Shown here in pieces: positions 7,733 to 16,019 of a stretch of 64,000 nucleotides of DNA (positions are counted from its first letter, which is position 1; every line of letters begins with the position of its first letter). Where the stretch lies: the NCBI RefSeq assembly GCF_003261055.1, contig NZ_CP030073.1, positions 4,526,001 to 4,590,000 of the forward strand, written 5' to 3'. The DNA comes from Streptomyces cadmiisoli. Lineage in GTDB: Bacteria; Actinomycetota; Actinomycetes; Streptomycetales; Streptomycetaceae. The notes under the pieces are model-generated. The model searched no databases. It was not told the origin of the DNA and saw nothing but the letters and a program-made list of their open reading frames with translations. Position numbers and translations under genes: made by a program.

Positions 7733-9370
7733 ATGAGCCAGGACGGCGCACAGGGCCAGTACGCGGGACGGGCGCTCGCCGGCGGCCGTTACCAGCTGCG
7801 TGACTTGCTCGGCCAGGGCGGAATGGCGTCGGTGCACCTCGCGTACGACTCGGTGCTCGACCGCCAGGTCGCGATCAAGACGCTGCACACCGAACTGGGC
7901 CGCGAGCAGGCCTTCCGCGAGCGCTTCCGCCGCGAGGCCCAGGCGGTGGCGAAACTCACGCACACGAACATCGTCTCGGTCTTCGACACGGGCGAGGACG
8001 ACCTCGACGGGATGACCACTCCGTACATCGTCATGGAGTACATCGAGGGCCGCCCGCTCGGATCGGTCCTCGACGAGGACATCCGGCAGCAGGGCGCGAT
8101 GCCCGCCGACAAAGCCCTCAAGGTCACCGCCGACGTGCTCGCCGCGCTGGAGATCAGCCACGAGATGGGCCTGGTCCACCGGGACATCAAGCCGGGCAAC
8201 GTGATGATGACCAAGCGCGGCGTCGTCAAGGTGATGGACTTCGGCATCGCGCGCGCCATGCAGTCCGGTGTGACCTCGATGACGCAGACCGGCATGGTCG
8301 TCGGCACCCCGCAGTACCTCTCGCCGGAGCAGGCGCTCGGCCGCGGCGTGGACGCCCGCAGCGATCTTTACTCGGTCGGCATCATGCTGTTCCAACTGGT
8401 CACCGGGCGGCTGCCGTTCGAGGCGGACTCGCCGCTGGCCATCGCGTACGCGCATGTGCAGGAGGAGCCGGTCGCGCCTTCCTCGATCAACCGCTCCCTG
8501 CCGCCGGCCGTCGACGCGCTGGTGGCCCGCGCGTTGAAGAAGAACCCGAACGAGCGCTTCCCGACCGCCGAGTCGATGCGCGACGAGTGCCAGCGGATCG
8601 CCGCGTCCTTCCACGCCGCCCCGCCGAGCATCGTGCCGGGAACCCCGGCGCAGAGCGGCGCCGGCGTCGGCTCCGCGGTGTTCCCGCCGGTCGACCGGTC
8701 CACCCCGGCGCCCACGGGCGGTGTCCAGACGCCGTACCAGCCGGTGCCGGCCCCGAACCCGTACGGCACCCCGACGCCGTCCCCGGCCTACGGCTATCCG
8801 CAGCAGGGCGGCTACCAGACGCCGAACCCGGCCGCGTACGCGCCGCAGCCGGCGTCGTCCACGCCGCCGCCGTACAACATCACGCCGCAGCACCAGACCC
8901 CGTCGGGCGGCGGCAGGAGCAACAAGCCGGTGGTCATCGGGTCCGTCCTCGTCGCGGTGATCGCGGTCGGCGGTCTGATCGCGGCCCTCGCGCTGAACGG
9001 CGGCAACAAGGACGACAAGGGCGGGGGCGACCCCAGCACGTCGGCCTCGGTCTCGGCCGACCAGGCGGCGGGCTACCGCGGGCCGGACACCTCCAAGACC
9101 ATCGAGAAGGAGGAGTGCACGGAACCGGAGGAGTCGTACAACGACCCCGACAAGATCCGGCTTCCGGACTTCACCTTCAAGTACATCAAGTCGGTCAAGG
9201 AGTGCTTCCAGGCCGCCGGATGGCACTTGAAGGAGGTCGAGGTCGACGAGAACACGTACGGCGAGGGCTCCGTCAGGGAGCAGTTCCCGCCGGCCGGCAC
9301 CGACGTCGACCCCGAGGACATGCCCGAGATCACCCTCAAGGTCTCCACGGGCAACCCGCCGTCGTCCTGA
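7733..9370 (+). CDS. Transmembrane Ser/Thr protein kinase with one C-terminal PASTA-like domain
   Basis: 545 residues. Kinase domain about 18-290 with GQGGMASVHL, Lys49, HRDIKPGN (Asp151) and DFGIA (Asp169). A Pro/Gln/Tyr-rich linker (300-398) leads to one membrane helix (about 400-421). The outer part ends in a single PASTA-like fold (about 475-540: LPDFTFKYIKSVKECFQAAGW, then the EQFPPAGTDV and ITLKVSTG segments). PASTA domains bind peptidoglycan fragments, so wall sensing is plausible. ATG at 7733 is taken as start because GGGGGA lies just before it and the family starts here; the frame is open further upstream. A hairpin terminator follows. Confidence 0.9.
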   Translation: MSQDGAQGQYAGRALAGGRYQLRDLLGQGGMASVHLAYDSVLDRQVAIKTLHTELGREQAFRERFRREAQAVAKLTHTNIVSVFDTGEDDLDGMTTPYIVMEYIEGRPLGSVLDEDIRQQGAMPADKALKVTADVLAALEISHEMGLVHRDIKPGNVMMTKRGVVKVMDFGIARAMQSGVTSMTQTGMVVGTPQYLSPEQALGRGVDARSDLYSVGIMLFQLVTGRLPFEADSPLAIAYAHVQEEPVAPSSINRSLPPAVDALVARALKKNPNERFPTAESMRDECQRIAASFHAAPPSIVPGTPAQSGAGVGSAVFPPVDRSTPAPTGGVQTPYQPVPAPNPYGTPTPSPAYGYPQQGGYQTPNPAAYAPQPASSTPPPYNITPQHQTPSGGGRSNKPVVIGSVLVAVIAVGGLIAALALNGGNKDDKGGGDPSTSASVSADQAAGYRGPDTSKTIEKEECTEPEESYNDPDKIRLPDFTFKYIKSVKECFQAAGWHLKEVEVDENTYGEGSVREQFPPAGTDVDPEDMPEITLKVSTGNPPSS

Positions 9371-9392
9371 CGGACGGTCGCCCCGGAACGAG

Positions 9393-9418
9393 GAAAGGCC
9401 CGGCGTGCCGGGCCTTTC
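9393..9418. terminator. Bidirectional hairpin terminator
   Basis: Perfect 12-bp stem GAAAGGCCCGGC / GCCGGGCCTTTC around a GT centre, with A and T runs at its two ends. It lies between the convergent kinase and bpa genes and can act in both directions. Confidence 0.85.
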
Positions 9419-9452
9419 GGCTGTGCGGACGACACCGCTCCCGGAAGAGGCC

Positions 9453-10010
9453 CTACAGGTACGGCCCGCCCGAGCGGCCGCCCAGGTGGCCTTCCTCACC
9501 CTCGTGACCGACGCCCGGCGGCAGGGCCCGGCGCATCTGCTCCAACTGGGCACGCGCGGCCATCTGCTGGGCGAACAGGGTCGTCTGGATCCCGTGGAAC
9601 AGGCCCTCCAGCCAGCCCACCAACTGGGCCTGCGCGATCCGCAGTTCGGCGTCGCTGGGGGTCGCCTCGTCCGTGAACGGCAGGGAGAGCCGCTCCAGTT
9701 CCTCGACCAGCTCCGGCGCCAGGCCGTCCTCCAGCTCCTTCACCGAGCTGGCGTGGATCTCCTTGAGCCGGACCCGGCTCGCCTCGTCCAGGGGAGCCGC
9801 GCGCACCTCCTCCAGAAGCTGCTTGATCATGCTGCCGATCCGCATGACCTTGGCCGGCTGCTCGACCTGCTCGGTGACCGGGATCTCGCGGGAGTCCTCG
9901 TCCGTGCCGCCGCCGAGAGCCATCCCGTCCTGGCCCACGACCAGGATCTTCTGCGCGTTCTCCGGCGACCTGTCGTTCCTCGGCATCTCCATGCCGCCAT
10001 TCTCTCGCAC
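9453..10010 (-). CDS. bpa: Bacterial proteasome activator Bpa
   Basis: 185 residues, matching the DUF2587/Bpa family in length and sequence: helical core from about residue 50 (AKVMRIGSMIKQLLEEVRAAPLD) through AQLVGWLEGLFHG. The C-terminus ends in GGPYL, close to the hydrophobic-Tyr-X signature that docks activators on the 20S proteasome. Bpa forms ATP-independent rings that feed unfolded proteins to the actinobacterial proteasome. GTG at 10010 has AGGAG five bases upstream; ATG codons at 9995 or 9992 inside the frame are alternatives that remove up to 6 residues. Family assignment is strong; activity is inferred. Confidence 0.85.
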   Translation of the reverse strand: MRENGGMEMPRNDRSPENAQKILVVGQDGMALGGGTDEDSREIPVTEQVEQPAKVMRIGSMIKQLLEEVRAAPLDEASRVRLKEIHASSVKELEDGLAPELVEELERLSLPFTDEATPSDAELRIAQAQLVGWLEGLFHGIQTTLFAQQMAARAQLEQMRRALPPGVGHEGEEGHLGGRSGGPYL

Positions 10011-10157
10011 GGGTGCTCCTCTTCGACGTGTGCCCCCTGGGACGGATGATCCACCCCGTACAGCCGTTCGGAGTCACCCCGCGTGCCGGGGCTTGCGGCA
10101 AATGTGAGGATTGTTCCGTCGATTGTGGCGACCTGGCTTCGGGAGGGGGTCACCGAC

Positions 10158-10784
10158 GTGACTCCACGGCTGTCTGTCCGGCGTGCGACGAGGGCGCTCA
10201 CGGGCGCCGGCCTGGGGGCGGCCGTGCTCTGGTGCGGGACGTTATCGGTGTGCGGGGGCGCTTCGGCGTACGGGGGAGAGCCCGCCCACGGCGGCCCGGC
10301 GTCCCGCGGTGCCGTGTCCATGGACCGCGTTGTCGTCTCCAGGGACCGCGGTGCCGTGTCCACGGACCGTGTCCGGGCGGTGGGCCCGCTTGTGATGCCG
10401 TACGGGGCCGCTGCGGTGGCCGACGCGAAGGCGCCGTCGCCCGACGACAGCCCGTCCGGCTCCGCCTCCGCCGGTGAGCCGACGCGGGCCGGGAGCCGGG
10501 CGGGCGAGGGACGGCAGCGGCCGGGCCGTATCGAGCCGCCGAGCGACGAGGCGACCGCGCCGACGGGGAACCGCCGCCCCGCCGACGACGTGCCCGAACC
10601 GCCGTCCCCGTCCGGCGACCCGACCGCGCGGGAGCCCGGCACCGTTCAGGAAGCCGCTCCGGACTCCGGACGCCCCGGCGGACCGGTGGTGACGACCCTG
10701 CCGCTCGGCAGCGGTCTGGTGCTGATCGGGCTCGGCCTCGGACTCACCTTCGTCGCCCTGCGGGTGCGGCGGGGCCCCGAGTGA
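10158..10784 (+). CDS. Secreted, membrane-anchored protein of unknown function
   Basis: 208 residues from GTG 10158, which follows a GGAGGGGG ribosome site; the frame is open upstream without a signal. A signal peptide is visible (twin Arg, then ATRALTGAGLGAAVLW, possible cleavage after GGASA). The middle is disordered, with three 7-residue repeats of the pattern xAVSxDR and a long Pro/Asp/Arg-rich stretch. A C-terminal membrane helix (about 180-200) ends in Arg-rich VRRGPE. The TLPLGSG before this helix recalls a sorting signal but is not the LAxTG or LPxTG form. No catalytic motif. Divergent from bpa. Confidence 0.65.
   Translation: MTPRLSVRRATRALTGAGLGAAVLWCGTLSVCGGASAYGGEPAHGGPASRGAVSMDRVVVSRDRGAVSTDRVRAVGPLVMPYGAAAVADAKAPSPDDSPSGSASAGEPTRAGSRAGEGRQRPGRIEPPSDEATAPTGNRRPADDVPEPPSPSGDPTAREPGTVQEAAPDSGRPGGPVVTTLPLGSGLVLIGLGLGLTFVALRVRRGPE
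10305..10367. repeat. Three 21-bp tandem repeats
   Basis: Imperfect 21-bp units at 10305, 10326 and 10347 (CGCGGTGCCGTGTCC then variable). They encode the heptads GAVSMDR, VVVSRDR and GAVSTDR of the secreted protein. Confidence 0.8.
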
Positions 10785-10800
10785 CCCGACCGCGCCCTTC

Positions 10801-11781
10801 CTACGGTGCGACCAGCAGGACCTTGCCGACGTGGCCGCTCTCCTCGACGAGGCGGTGCGCGGCGGGAGCCTCGTTCATCGGCAGCTCGCGGTCGACGACC
10901 GGCCGGACGTGACCGGCGGCCAGCAGGGGCCAGACGTGCTCGTGCACGGCCGCCACGATGGCCGCCTTCTCACTGAGCGGCCGGGCGCGCAGCGAGGTCG
11001 CGCTGATCGCGGCCCGCTTGGCGAGCAGCGCGCCGATGTTCAGCTCGCCCTTCACGCCGCCCTGCATGCCGATGATCGCGAGCCGGCCGTTGACGGCGAG
11101 GGCGCGGACATTGCGGTCCAGGTACTTCGCGCCCATGTTGTCGAGGATGACGTCGGCGCCCCTGCCGTCGGTGGCCCTCTTGACCTCCTCGACGAAATCC
11201 TGCTCGCGGTAGTTGATCAGGATGTCGGCGCCCAGTTCGGCACAGCGGTCCAGCTTCTCCTTGGTACCCGCGGTGACGGCGACCCGGGCGCCCACGGCCT
11301 TGGCGAGCTGGATCGCCATGGTGCCGATGCCGCTGGAACCGCCGTGCACGAGCAGGGTCTCGCCGGGAAGGAGGTGGGAGACCATGAAGACGTTCGACCA
11401 GACGGTGCAGGTCACCTCGGGCAGTGCCGCCGCCTGCCGCAGGTCGACGCCCTCGGGAACGGGCAGCAGCTGACCGGCGGGTACGGCCACCTTCTCTGCG
11501 TAGCCGCCGCCCGAGAGCAGCGCGCACACCTCGTCGCCGACGGCCCAGCCGCCCACACCGGGTCCGATCGCGGCGATCCGGCCGGAGCACTCCAGGCCGG
11601 GATAGCGGGAGGCGCCGGGGGGCGGGTCGTAGAAGCCCTGCCGTTGCAGGACGTCGGCGCGGTTGACCGCGCTCGCCGCGACGTCGAGCAGGACCTCGCC
11701 CTCGCCGGGCACCGGGTCCGGGACCTCGTCCCACACCAGCGCCTGGGGCCCACCAGGTTCGGGAATCGTGATCGCATGCAT
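10801..11781 (-). CDS. NAD(P)H:quinone oxidoreductase, zinc-independent medium-chain dehydrogenase family
   Basis: 326 residues of the quinone oxidoreductase/PIG3-like MDR family. The N-terminal half has the catalytic fold (ASAVNRADVLQRQGFYDPPPG, then PGLECSGRI). The coenzyme domain has GGSSGIGTMAIQLAKA and the AGT segment typical of NADPH binding. The zinc-ligand Cys pattern of alcohol dehydrogenases is missing. ATG at 11781 fits the family start (MHAITIPEPGG); GTG at 11802 would add 7 residues. Likely reduces quinones or enones. Monocistronic; its substrate is not evident. Confidence 0.83.
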   Translation of the reverse strand: MHAITIPEPGGPQALVWDEVPDPVPGEGEVLLDVAASAVNRADVLQRQGFYDPPPGASRYPGLECSGRIAAIGPGVGGWAVGDEVCALLSGGGYAEKVAVPAGQLLPVPEGVDLRQAAALPEVTCTVWSNVFMVSHLLPGETLLVHGGSSGIGTMAIQLAKAVGARVAVTAGTKEKLDRCAELGADILINYREQDFVEEVKRATDGRGADVILDNMGAKYLDRNVRALAVNGRLAIIGMQGGVKGELNIGALLAKRAAISATSLRARPLSEKAAIVAAVHEHVWPLLAAGHVRPVVDRELPMNEAPAAHRLVEESGHVGKVLLVAP

Positions 11782-11963
11782 GAGGGGGACGCTACTCCTC
11801 ACCCCCGCAATCGGTCGTCGGACCGACGCGGCTCCGTCGGAGGTCCCGCCGGCTCTCCGCCGCTCGGCCGAAACCAGGGAAAATCCCCGTGCGGTACCGA
11901 TGAGTTTGCGCGACCGTGGGGGTCCTCCATGCGTAACCGGAGTACGCGGAAGGACACCCCACC

Positions 11964-12986
11964 ATGAGCCAGCAGACGCCCCGTCTGGCCATCGAGACAG
12001 CGGGCTTGGTGAAGACGTTCGGCGAGACGAGGGCTGTCGACGGCGTCGACCTGGCCGTGCCCACCGGCACGGTGTACGGCGTCCTCGGCCCGAACGGCGC
12101 CGGCAAGACCACCACCGTCAAAATGCTCGCCACCCTGCTCAGGCCCGACGGCGGCGAGGCGCACGTCTTCGGCCACGACGTCGTCCGGGAGGCGGACGAG
12201 GTCCGCAGCCGGGTCAGCCTGACCGGCCAGTACGCGTCCGTGGACGAAGACCTGACCGGTTTGGAGAACCTCATCCTGCTGGGCCGGCTCCTCGGCCACG
12301 GCAAGAAGCCCGCGCGTGAGCGGTCCGCGCAGTTGCTGGAGGCCTTCGGCCTGACCGAGGCGGCCGGAAAGCAGGTGAAGAACTACTCCGGTGGCATGCG
12401 GCGCCGAATCGACATCGCCGCGTCCATCCTGAACACACCCGACCTGCTCTTCCTCGACGAGCCGACCACCGGGCTCGACCCGCGCAGCCGCAACCAGGTG
12501 TGGGACATCATCCGCGCGGTGGTCTCGCAGGGCACGACGGTTCTGCTGACCACTCAGTATCTGGACGAGGCGGACCAACTGGCCTCGCGGATCGCGGTCA
12601 TCGACCGGGGCAAGGTGATCGCCGAGGGGACCAAGGGCGAGCTGAAGTCGTCCGTGGGAGCCGGGTCCGTGCATCTGCGGCTGCGGGATCCGGAGCAGCG
12701 GGCGGAGGCCTCGCGGGTGCTGGCGCTGGCGCTGGAGGCCGATGTGCAGCTGGAGCCCGATCCCGTGGCGCTGACCGCCCGGGTCGGTGCCGGTGCGGAC
12801 AACGGCCGGGGCGCCGCCGAGCAGGCCGCCCGCGCGCTCGCCGAACTGGCCCGCGGCGGCATCGTCGTCGACAACTTCTCGCTGGGCCAGCCCAGCCTGG
12901 ACGAGGTGTTCCTCGCCCTCACCGGACACGACACCAGGGCCCACGAAGAGGCCGCCGACGCCACGAAGGACGGGGCAGCCGCATGA
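11964..12986 (+). CDS. ABC transporter ATP-binding protein, DrrA type
   Basis: 340 residues. Walker [10 protein letters not shown], signature YSGGMRRR, Walker [17 protein letters not shown] and the H-loop-position [11 protein letters not shown] (here Gln replaces the usual His, as in the DrrA family) are all visible. A C-terminal accessory region (about 220-320) with [10 protein letters not shown] is the DrrA-type tail. It pairs with the ABC-2 permease whose ATG overlaps this stop (ATGA). Drug or lipid export is the family role; the substrate is unknown. Confidence 0.88.
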   Translation: MSQQTPRLAIETAGLVKTFGETRAVDGVDLAVPTGTVYGVLGPNGAGKTTTVKMLATLLRPDGGEAHVFGHDVVREADEVRSRVSLTGQYASVDEDLTGLENLILLGRLLGHGKKPARERSAQLLEAFGLTEAAGKQVKNYSGGMRRRIDIAASILNTPDLLFLDEPTTGLDPRSRNQVWDIIRAVVSQGTTVLLTTQYLDEADQLASRIAVIDRGKVIAEGTKGELKSSVGAGSVHLRLRDPEQRAEASRVLALALEADVQLEPDPVALTARVGAGADNGRGAAEQAARALAELARGGIVVDNFSLGQPSLDEVFLALTGHDTRAHEEAADATKDGAAA

Positions 12987-13831
12987 GCACCGTGACACCG
13001 ACCGAGACGAAGGAACTCGCCCCGGTCACCGCCGAGTCGCTGGCCGAGCTGCTGGTCACCAAGGAGCGTCCGCCGCGGCCGAGCGCGCTGTCCGCGTCGC
13101 TGACCTTCGGCTGGCGGGCGATGCTCAAGATCAAGCACGTCCCTGAGCAGCTGTTCGACGTCACCGCCTTCCCGATCATGATGGTGCTGATGTACACGTA
13201 CCTGTTCGGCGGGGCGCTGGCCGGGTCGCCGGAGGAGTACATCCAGTTCCTGCTGCCGGGCATCCTGGTGATGTCGGTCGTGATGATCACGATGTACACG
13301 GGTGTCTCGGTCAACACGGACATCGAGAAGGGCGTCTTCGACCGGTTCCGCAGCCTGCCCATCTGGCGGCCGTCGACGATGGTCGGCTATCTGCTCGGTG
13401 ACGCGCTGCGGTACACCATCGCGTCCGTGGTGATGCTGACCGTCGGCATGGTCCTCGGCTACCGGCCGGACGGCGGTGTCGCCGGGGTGGTCGCCGGGAT
13501 CGCGCTGCTGGTCGTCTTCTCGTTCGCGTTCTCGTGGATCTGGACGATGTTCGGGCTGCTGCTGCGCACCGAGAAGTCGGTCATGGGCGTCAGCATGATG
13601 GTGATCTTCCCGCTGACCTTCCTGTCCAACGTCTTCGTCGACCCGAGCACCATGCCGGGCTGGCTCCAGGCGTTCGTCAACAACAGCCCGGTCACACATC
13701 TGTCCTCCGCGGTGCGGGGGCTGATGGGAGGCGACTGGCCGGCGGACGAGGTCGCCTGGTCGCTCGGGTGGGCCGGGGTGTTCGTGCTGGTCTTCGGGCC
13801 GATCACGATGCGGCTGTACAACCGCAAGTAG
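12983..13831 (+). CDS. ABC-2 type transporter permease, DrrB type
   Basis: 282 residues with six predicted membrane segments ([20 protein letters not shown] first) and the ABC-2 conserved portion around [19 protein letters not shown]. The start ATG overlaps the ATPase stop by four bases, so the pair is translationally coupled and forms one exporter. A short hairpin follows at 13841-13859. Confidence 0.87.
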   Translation: MSTVTPTETKELAPVTAESLAELLVTKERPPRPSALSASLTFGWRAMLKIKHVPEQLFDVTAFPIMMVLMYTYLFGGALAGSPEEYIQFLLPGILVMSVVMITMYTGVSVNTDIEKGVFDRFRSLPIWRPSTMVGYLLGDALRYTIASVVMLTVGMVLGYRPDGGVAGVVAGIALLVVFSFAFSWIWTMFGLLLRTEKSVMGVSMMVIFPLTFLSNVFVDPSTMPGWLQAFVNNSPVTHLSSAVRGLMGGDWPADEVAWSLGWAGVFVLVFGPITMRLYNRK

Positions 13832-13840
13832 GACGTCGCC

Positions 13841-13859
13841 CGGCGCGCTCCACGCGCCG
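13841..13859. terminator. Short hairpin between convergent genes
   Basis: CGGCGCG / CGCGCCG, a 7-bp stem with a 5-base loop, directly after the permease stop and before the stop of the opposing RCK gene. Short, so only a moderate candidate. Confidence 0.45.
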
Positions 13860-13867
13860 CCGGAGGG

Positions 13868-14530
13868 TCACAAGCGCGGGCCGCGCCGGGTCTCCGGTGC
13901 GGCCCGCGGCACGATGACGATCACACGGTCCGTCAGCTCCAGCTCCCGTAGGGCCGGGTCGTCGTAGCCGAGGAGCCGGTGCCCGCGCACGACGCTCACC
14001 ACCAGGTCGCCGGTCTCGCGCGGGCGCTTGCCCGCCTCCGCCTTGGTGACGGGGCGCTCGACGATGTCCAGGCCGCTGCCCTGCCGGATGAGGTCGTCCA
14101 TCACGACGCCGGCCGCCGGGCTGAGCACCGACAGCCCCAGCAGACGTCCGGCCGCGCCCGCGCTGGTGATCACCTCGTCGGCGCCGGACTGCTTCAGCAG
14201 CGGCGCGTTCTCCTCCTCGCGCACCGCGGCCACGATCGTCGCCTCGCGGTTGAGCTGGCGGGCCGTCAGAGCCACCAGGACGGCCGTGTCGTCGCGCTGG
14301 GTCGCGATGATGATCCGCCCCGCCCGCTGCACCTCGGCCCGCTTCAGCACATCGCTGCGGGTCGCGTCGCCGACGACACCGGCGTAGCCCTCGGCCGTCG
14401 CGGCGTCGACCGCCTTGGGGACGGGATCGATGACGACGACCTGTTCCTTCTTCAGACCCGCGGCACAGCCGGCCTGGATCGCGGCCCGGCCTTTCGTGCC
14501 GAAACCGACGACGACGGTGTGGTCACGCAA
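13868..14530 (-). CDS. RCK (TrkA-N/TrkA-C) potassium-regulatory domain protein without channel pore
   Basis: 220 residues from a TTG start at 14530, which has GGAGA six bases upstream and gives MRDHTVVVGFGTKGR, aligned with the cytosolic part of the neighbouring channel (MRDHVVVIGYGTKGR). A Rossmann NAD-binding domain (GFGTKG) is followed by a TrkA-C-like part (LTDRVIVIVP). The GTG at 14611 would add 27 residues with no membrane helix. It looks like a duplicated K+-channel gene that has kept only the RCK half. Possibly a partner or modulator of the channel transcribed divergently 180 bases away. Confidence 0.75.
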   Translation of the reverse strand: MRDHTVVVGFGTKGRAAIQAGCAAGLKKEQVVVIDPVPKAVDAATAEGYAGVVGDATRSDVLKRAEVQRAGRIIIATQRDDTAVLVALTARQLNREATIVAAVREEENAPLLKQSGADEVITSAGAAGRLLGLSVLSPAAGVVMDDLIRQGSGLDIVERPVTKAEAGKRPRETGDLVVSVVRGHRLLGYDDPALRELELTDRVIVIVPRAAPETRRGPRL

Positions 14531-14710
14531 CGGGATTCTCCAGGGGTCACGAGGAACAAAAGCGGTCCGGCCTTGCCCCGACGCTACCCAGCCTGCGGGA
14601 GACCGCCGCACCCGGACGGCGTGTCGGGCAGGGGGCTCGGTGACGAGCGCGGACCCGGTACGAAACCATGGAGCCGAACGTCCGGATCACCACAGCAGGG
14701 GGCACACGCC

Positions 14711-15817
14711 ATGAGGGCCGACGAAAAGCCGACTTCTCAACGGGTGAGGCCCTCCGTCCTGAGGACGCTGTGGAGCCGCTCGCACAAGGAGGCACGCGCC
14801 GACGCGGAGGCGGGCCGTGCCATAACGATGCCGACGCAGAGCGCCCTTCCGCCGCTCCAGCAGGTCATCAAACGGCTGGTCCTGGCGCTGCTCGTACTGG
14901 CGGTCACCGTCTTGATCGTCTACCTCGACCGCGCGGGCTACAACGACAACTCCGACGGCTCGGTCAACCTGCTCGACGCCGCGTACTACGCCACCGTCAC
15001 CCTCTCCACCACCGGCTACGGCGACATCACCCCGGTCAGCGCGACCGCCCGGCTCACCAACATCTTCGTCATCACGCCGCTGCGCGTGCTGTTCCTGATC
15101 ATCCTGGTCGGTACGACCCTGGAGGTGCTCACCGAACGCACCCGCCAGCAGGTCCGTATCCACCGGTGGCGGTCCCGGATGCGCGACCACGTGGTGGTCA
15201 TCGGCTACGGCACCAAGGGCCGGCACGCCGTGGAGACCCTGATCGGGCAGGGCATCTCCCGGGACCGCATCGTGGTCGTGGACGCGCAGCGCAAGGTCGC
15301 CGAACAGGCGAGCGACGACGGGCTGGTGGCGGTGACCGGGGACGCGACCCGGTCCGAGACCCTGCTCAAGGCGGAGGTGCAGCGCGCCACGCGGGTGATC
15401 ATCGCGCCGCAGCGCGACGAGACCGCCACCCTGATCACGCTCACCGCCCGCCAGCGCAACCGCCACGCCACGATCGTCGCCGCCGTCCGGGAGGACGAGA
15501 ACGTGCCGCTGCTCAAGCAGAGCGGCGCGGACACCGTCGTGACCAGCTCCAGCTCGGCCGGCCGGCTGCTCGGGACGTTCATGGCGAGCCCGACCGTGGC
15601 GCGGACCCTGGAGGACCTCATGACCCTGGGCAGCGGGATGGACATCATCGAACGACCGGTGACCGAGGACGAGGTGGGCCGGACGCCCCGCGAGTGCACG
15701 GACCTGGTCGTGGCGGTGGTGCGCGACAAGAAGGTCATGGACTACACCGAGGGCTGGCGCTCGGAGCTCCGGCGGGGAGACCGGGTCATCACGGTGAGCC
15801 GCCCCGTCGCGGTCTGA
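14711..15817 (+). CDS. Two-transmembrane potassium channel with RCK domain
   Basis: 368 residues. First membrane helix about 55-72, pore helix and selectivity filter STTGYGDITP (TGYG 101-104), second helix about 117-139, then a cytosolic RCK domain from 160 (VVVIGYGTKGRHA) to the TrkA-C-like end (LRRGDRVITVSRP). This is the MthK/Kch architecture of ligand-gated K+ channels. ATG at 14711 is preceded by GGGGG; the longer open frame upstream overlaps the opposite gene and is ignored. Its RCK part is clearly related to the 13868-14530 protein. Confidence 0.9.
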   Translation: MRADEKPTSQRVRPSVLRTLWSRSHKEARADAEAGRAITMPTQSALPPLQQVIKRLVLALLVLAVTVLIVYLDRAGYNDNSDGSVNLLDAAYYATVTLSTTGYGDITPVSATARLTNIFVITPLRVLFLIILVGTTLEVLTERTRQQVRIHRWRSRMRDHVVVIGYGTKGRHAVETLIGQGISRDRIVVVDAQRKVAEQASDDGLVAVTGDATRSETLLKAEVQRATRVIIAPQRDETATLITLTARQRNRHATIVAAVREDENVPLLKQSGADTVVTSSSSAGRLLGTFMASPTVARTLEDLMTLGSGMDIIERPVTEDEVGRTPRECTDLVVAVVRDKKVMDYTEGWRSELRRGDRVITVSRPVAV

Positions 15818-15900
15818 ACCCGGCTCCGACCCCGGCTGCGCACCTACCGCTGCGGCTTCGGCTGCGTGGCCACACCTATGGCCACACCTACGGCGGCAAA

Positions 15901-15978
15901 CCGGTCTACGGCCGACCGGTCTGCCGTCTACCGGGCTGCCGTCTACCGGGCTGCCGTCTACCGGTCTACGGCCGACCG
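15901..15978. repeat. Composite repeat next to a parS site
   Basis: An 18-bp sequence CCGGTCTACGGCCGACCG occurs at 15901-15918 and again at 15961-15978. Between and overlapping them lie three 15-bp tandem units CTGCCGTCTACCGGG (15921, 15936, 15951; last base differs in the third). Non-coding, between the channel stop and moeA stop. Confidence 0.85.
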
Positions 15979-16003
15979 ATCCGCCGCTACGGACCGTGAC
16001 CGA

Positions 16004-16019
16004 TGTTTCACGTGAAACA
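16004..16019. promoter_or_regulatory. parS: parS, ParB-binding centromere site (perfect palindrome)
   Basis: TGTTTCACGTGAAACA, an exact 16-bp palindrome identical to the classical bacterial parS consensus. It overlaps the stop codon of moeA (TGA, 16010-16008). ParB loads here to organise and segregate the origin region. Confidence 0.92.

Noticed and set aside
7277..9553. A 758-residue minus-strand frame opposite the second kinase
   Set aside because: Arg/Gly-rich shadow of the kinase gene; the plus strand has perfect kinase motifs.
10690..10784. LPLGSG followed by a helix and Arg tail as a sortase signal
   Set aside because: Does not match LPxTG or LAxTG; more likely a plain membrane anchor.
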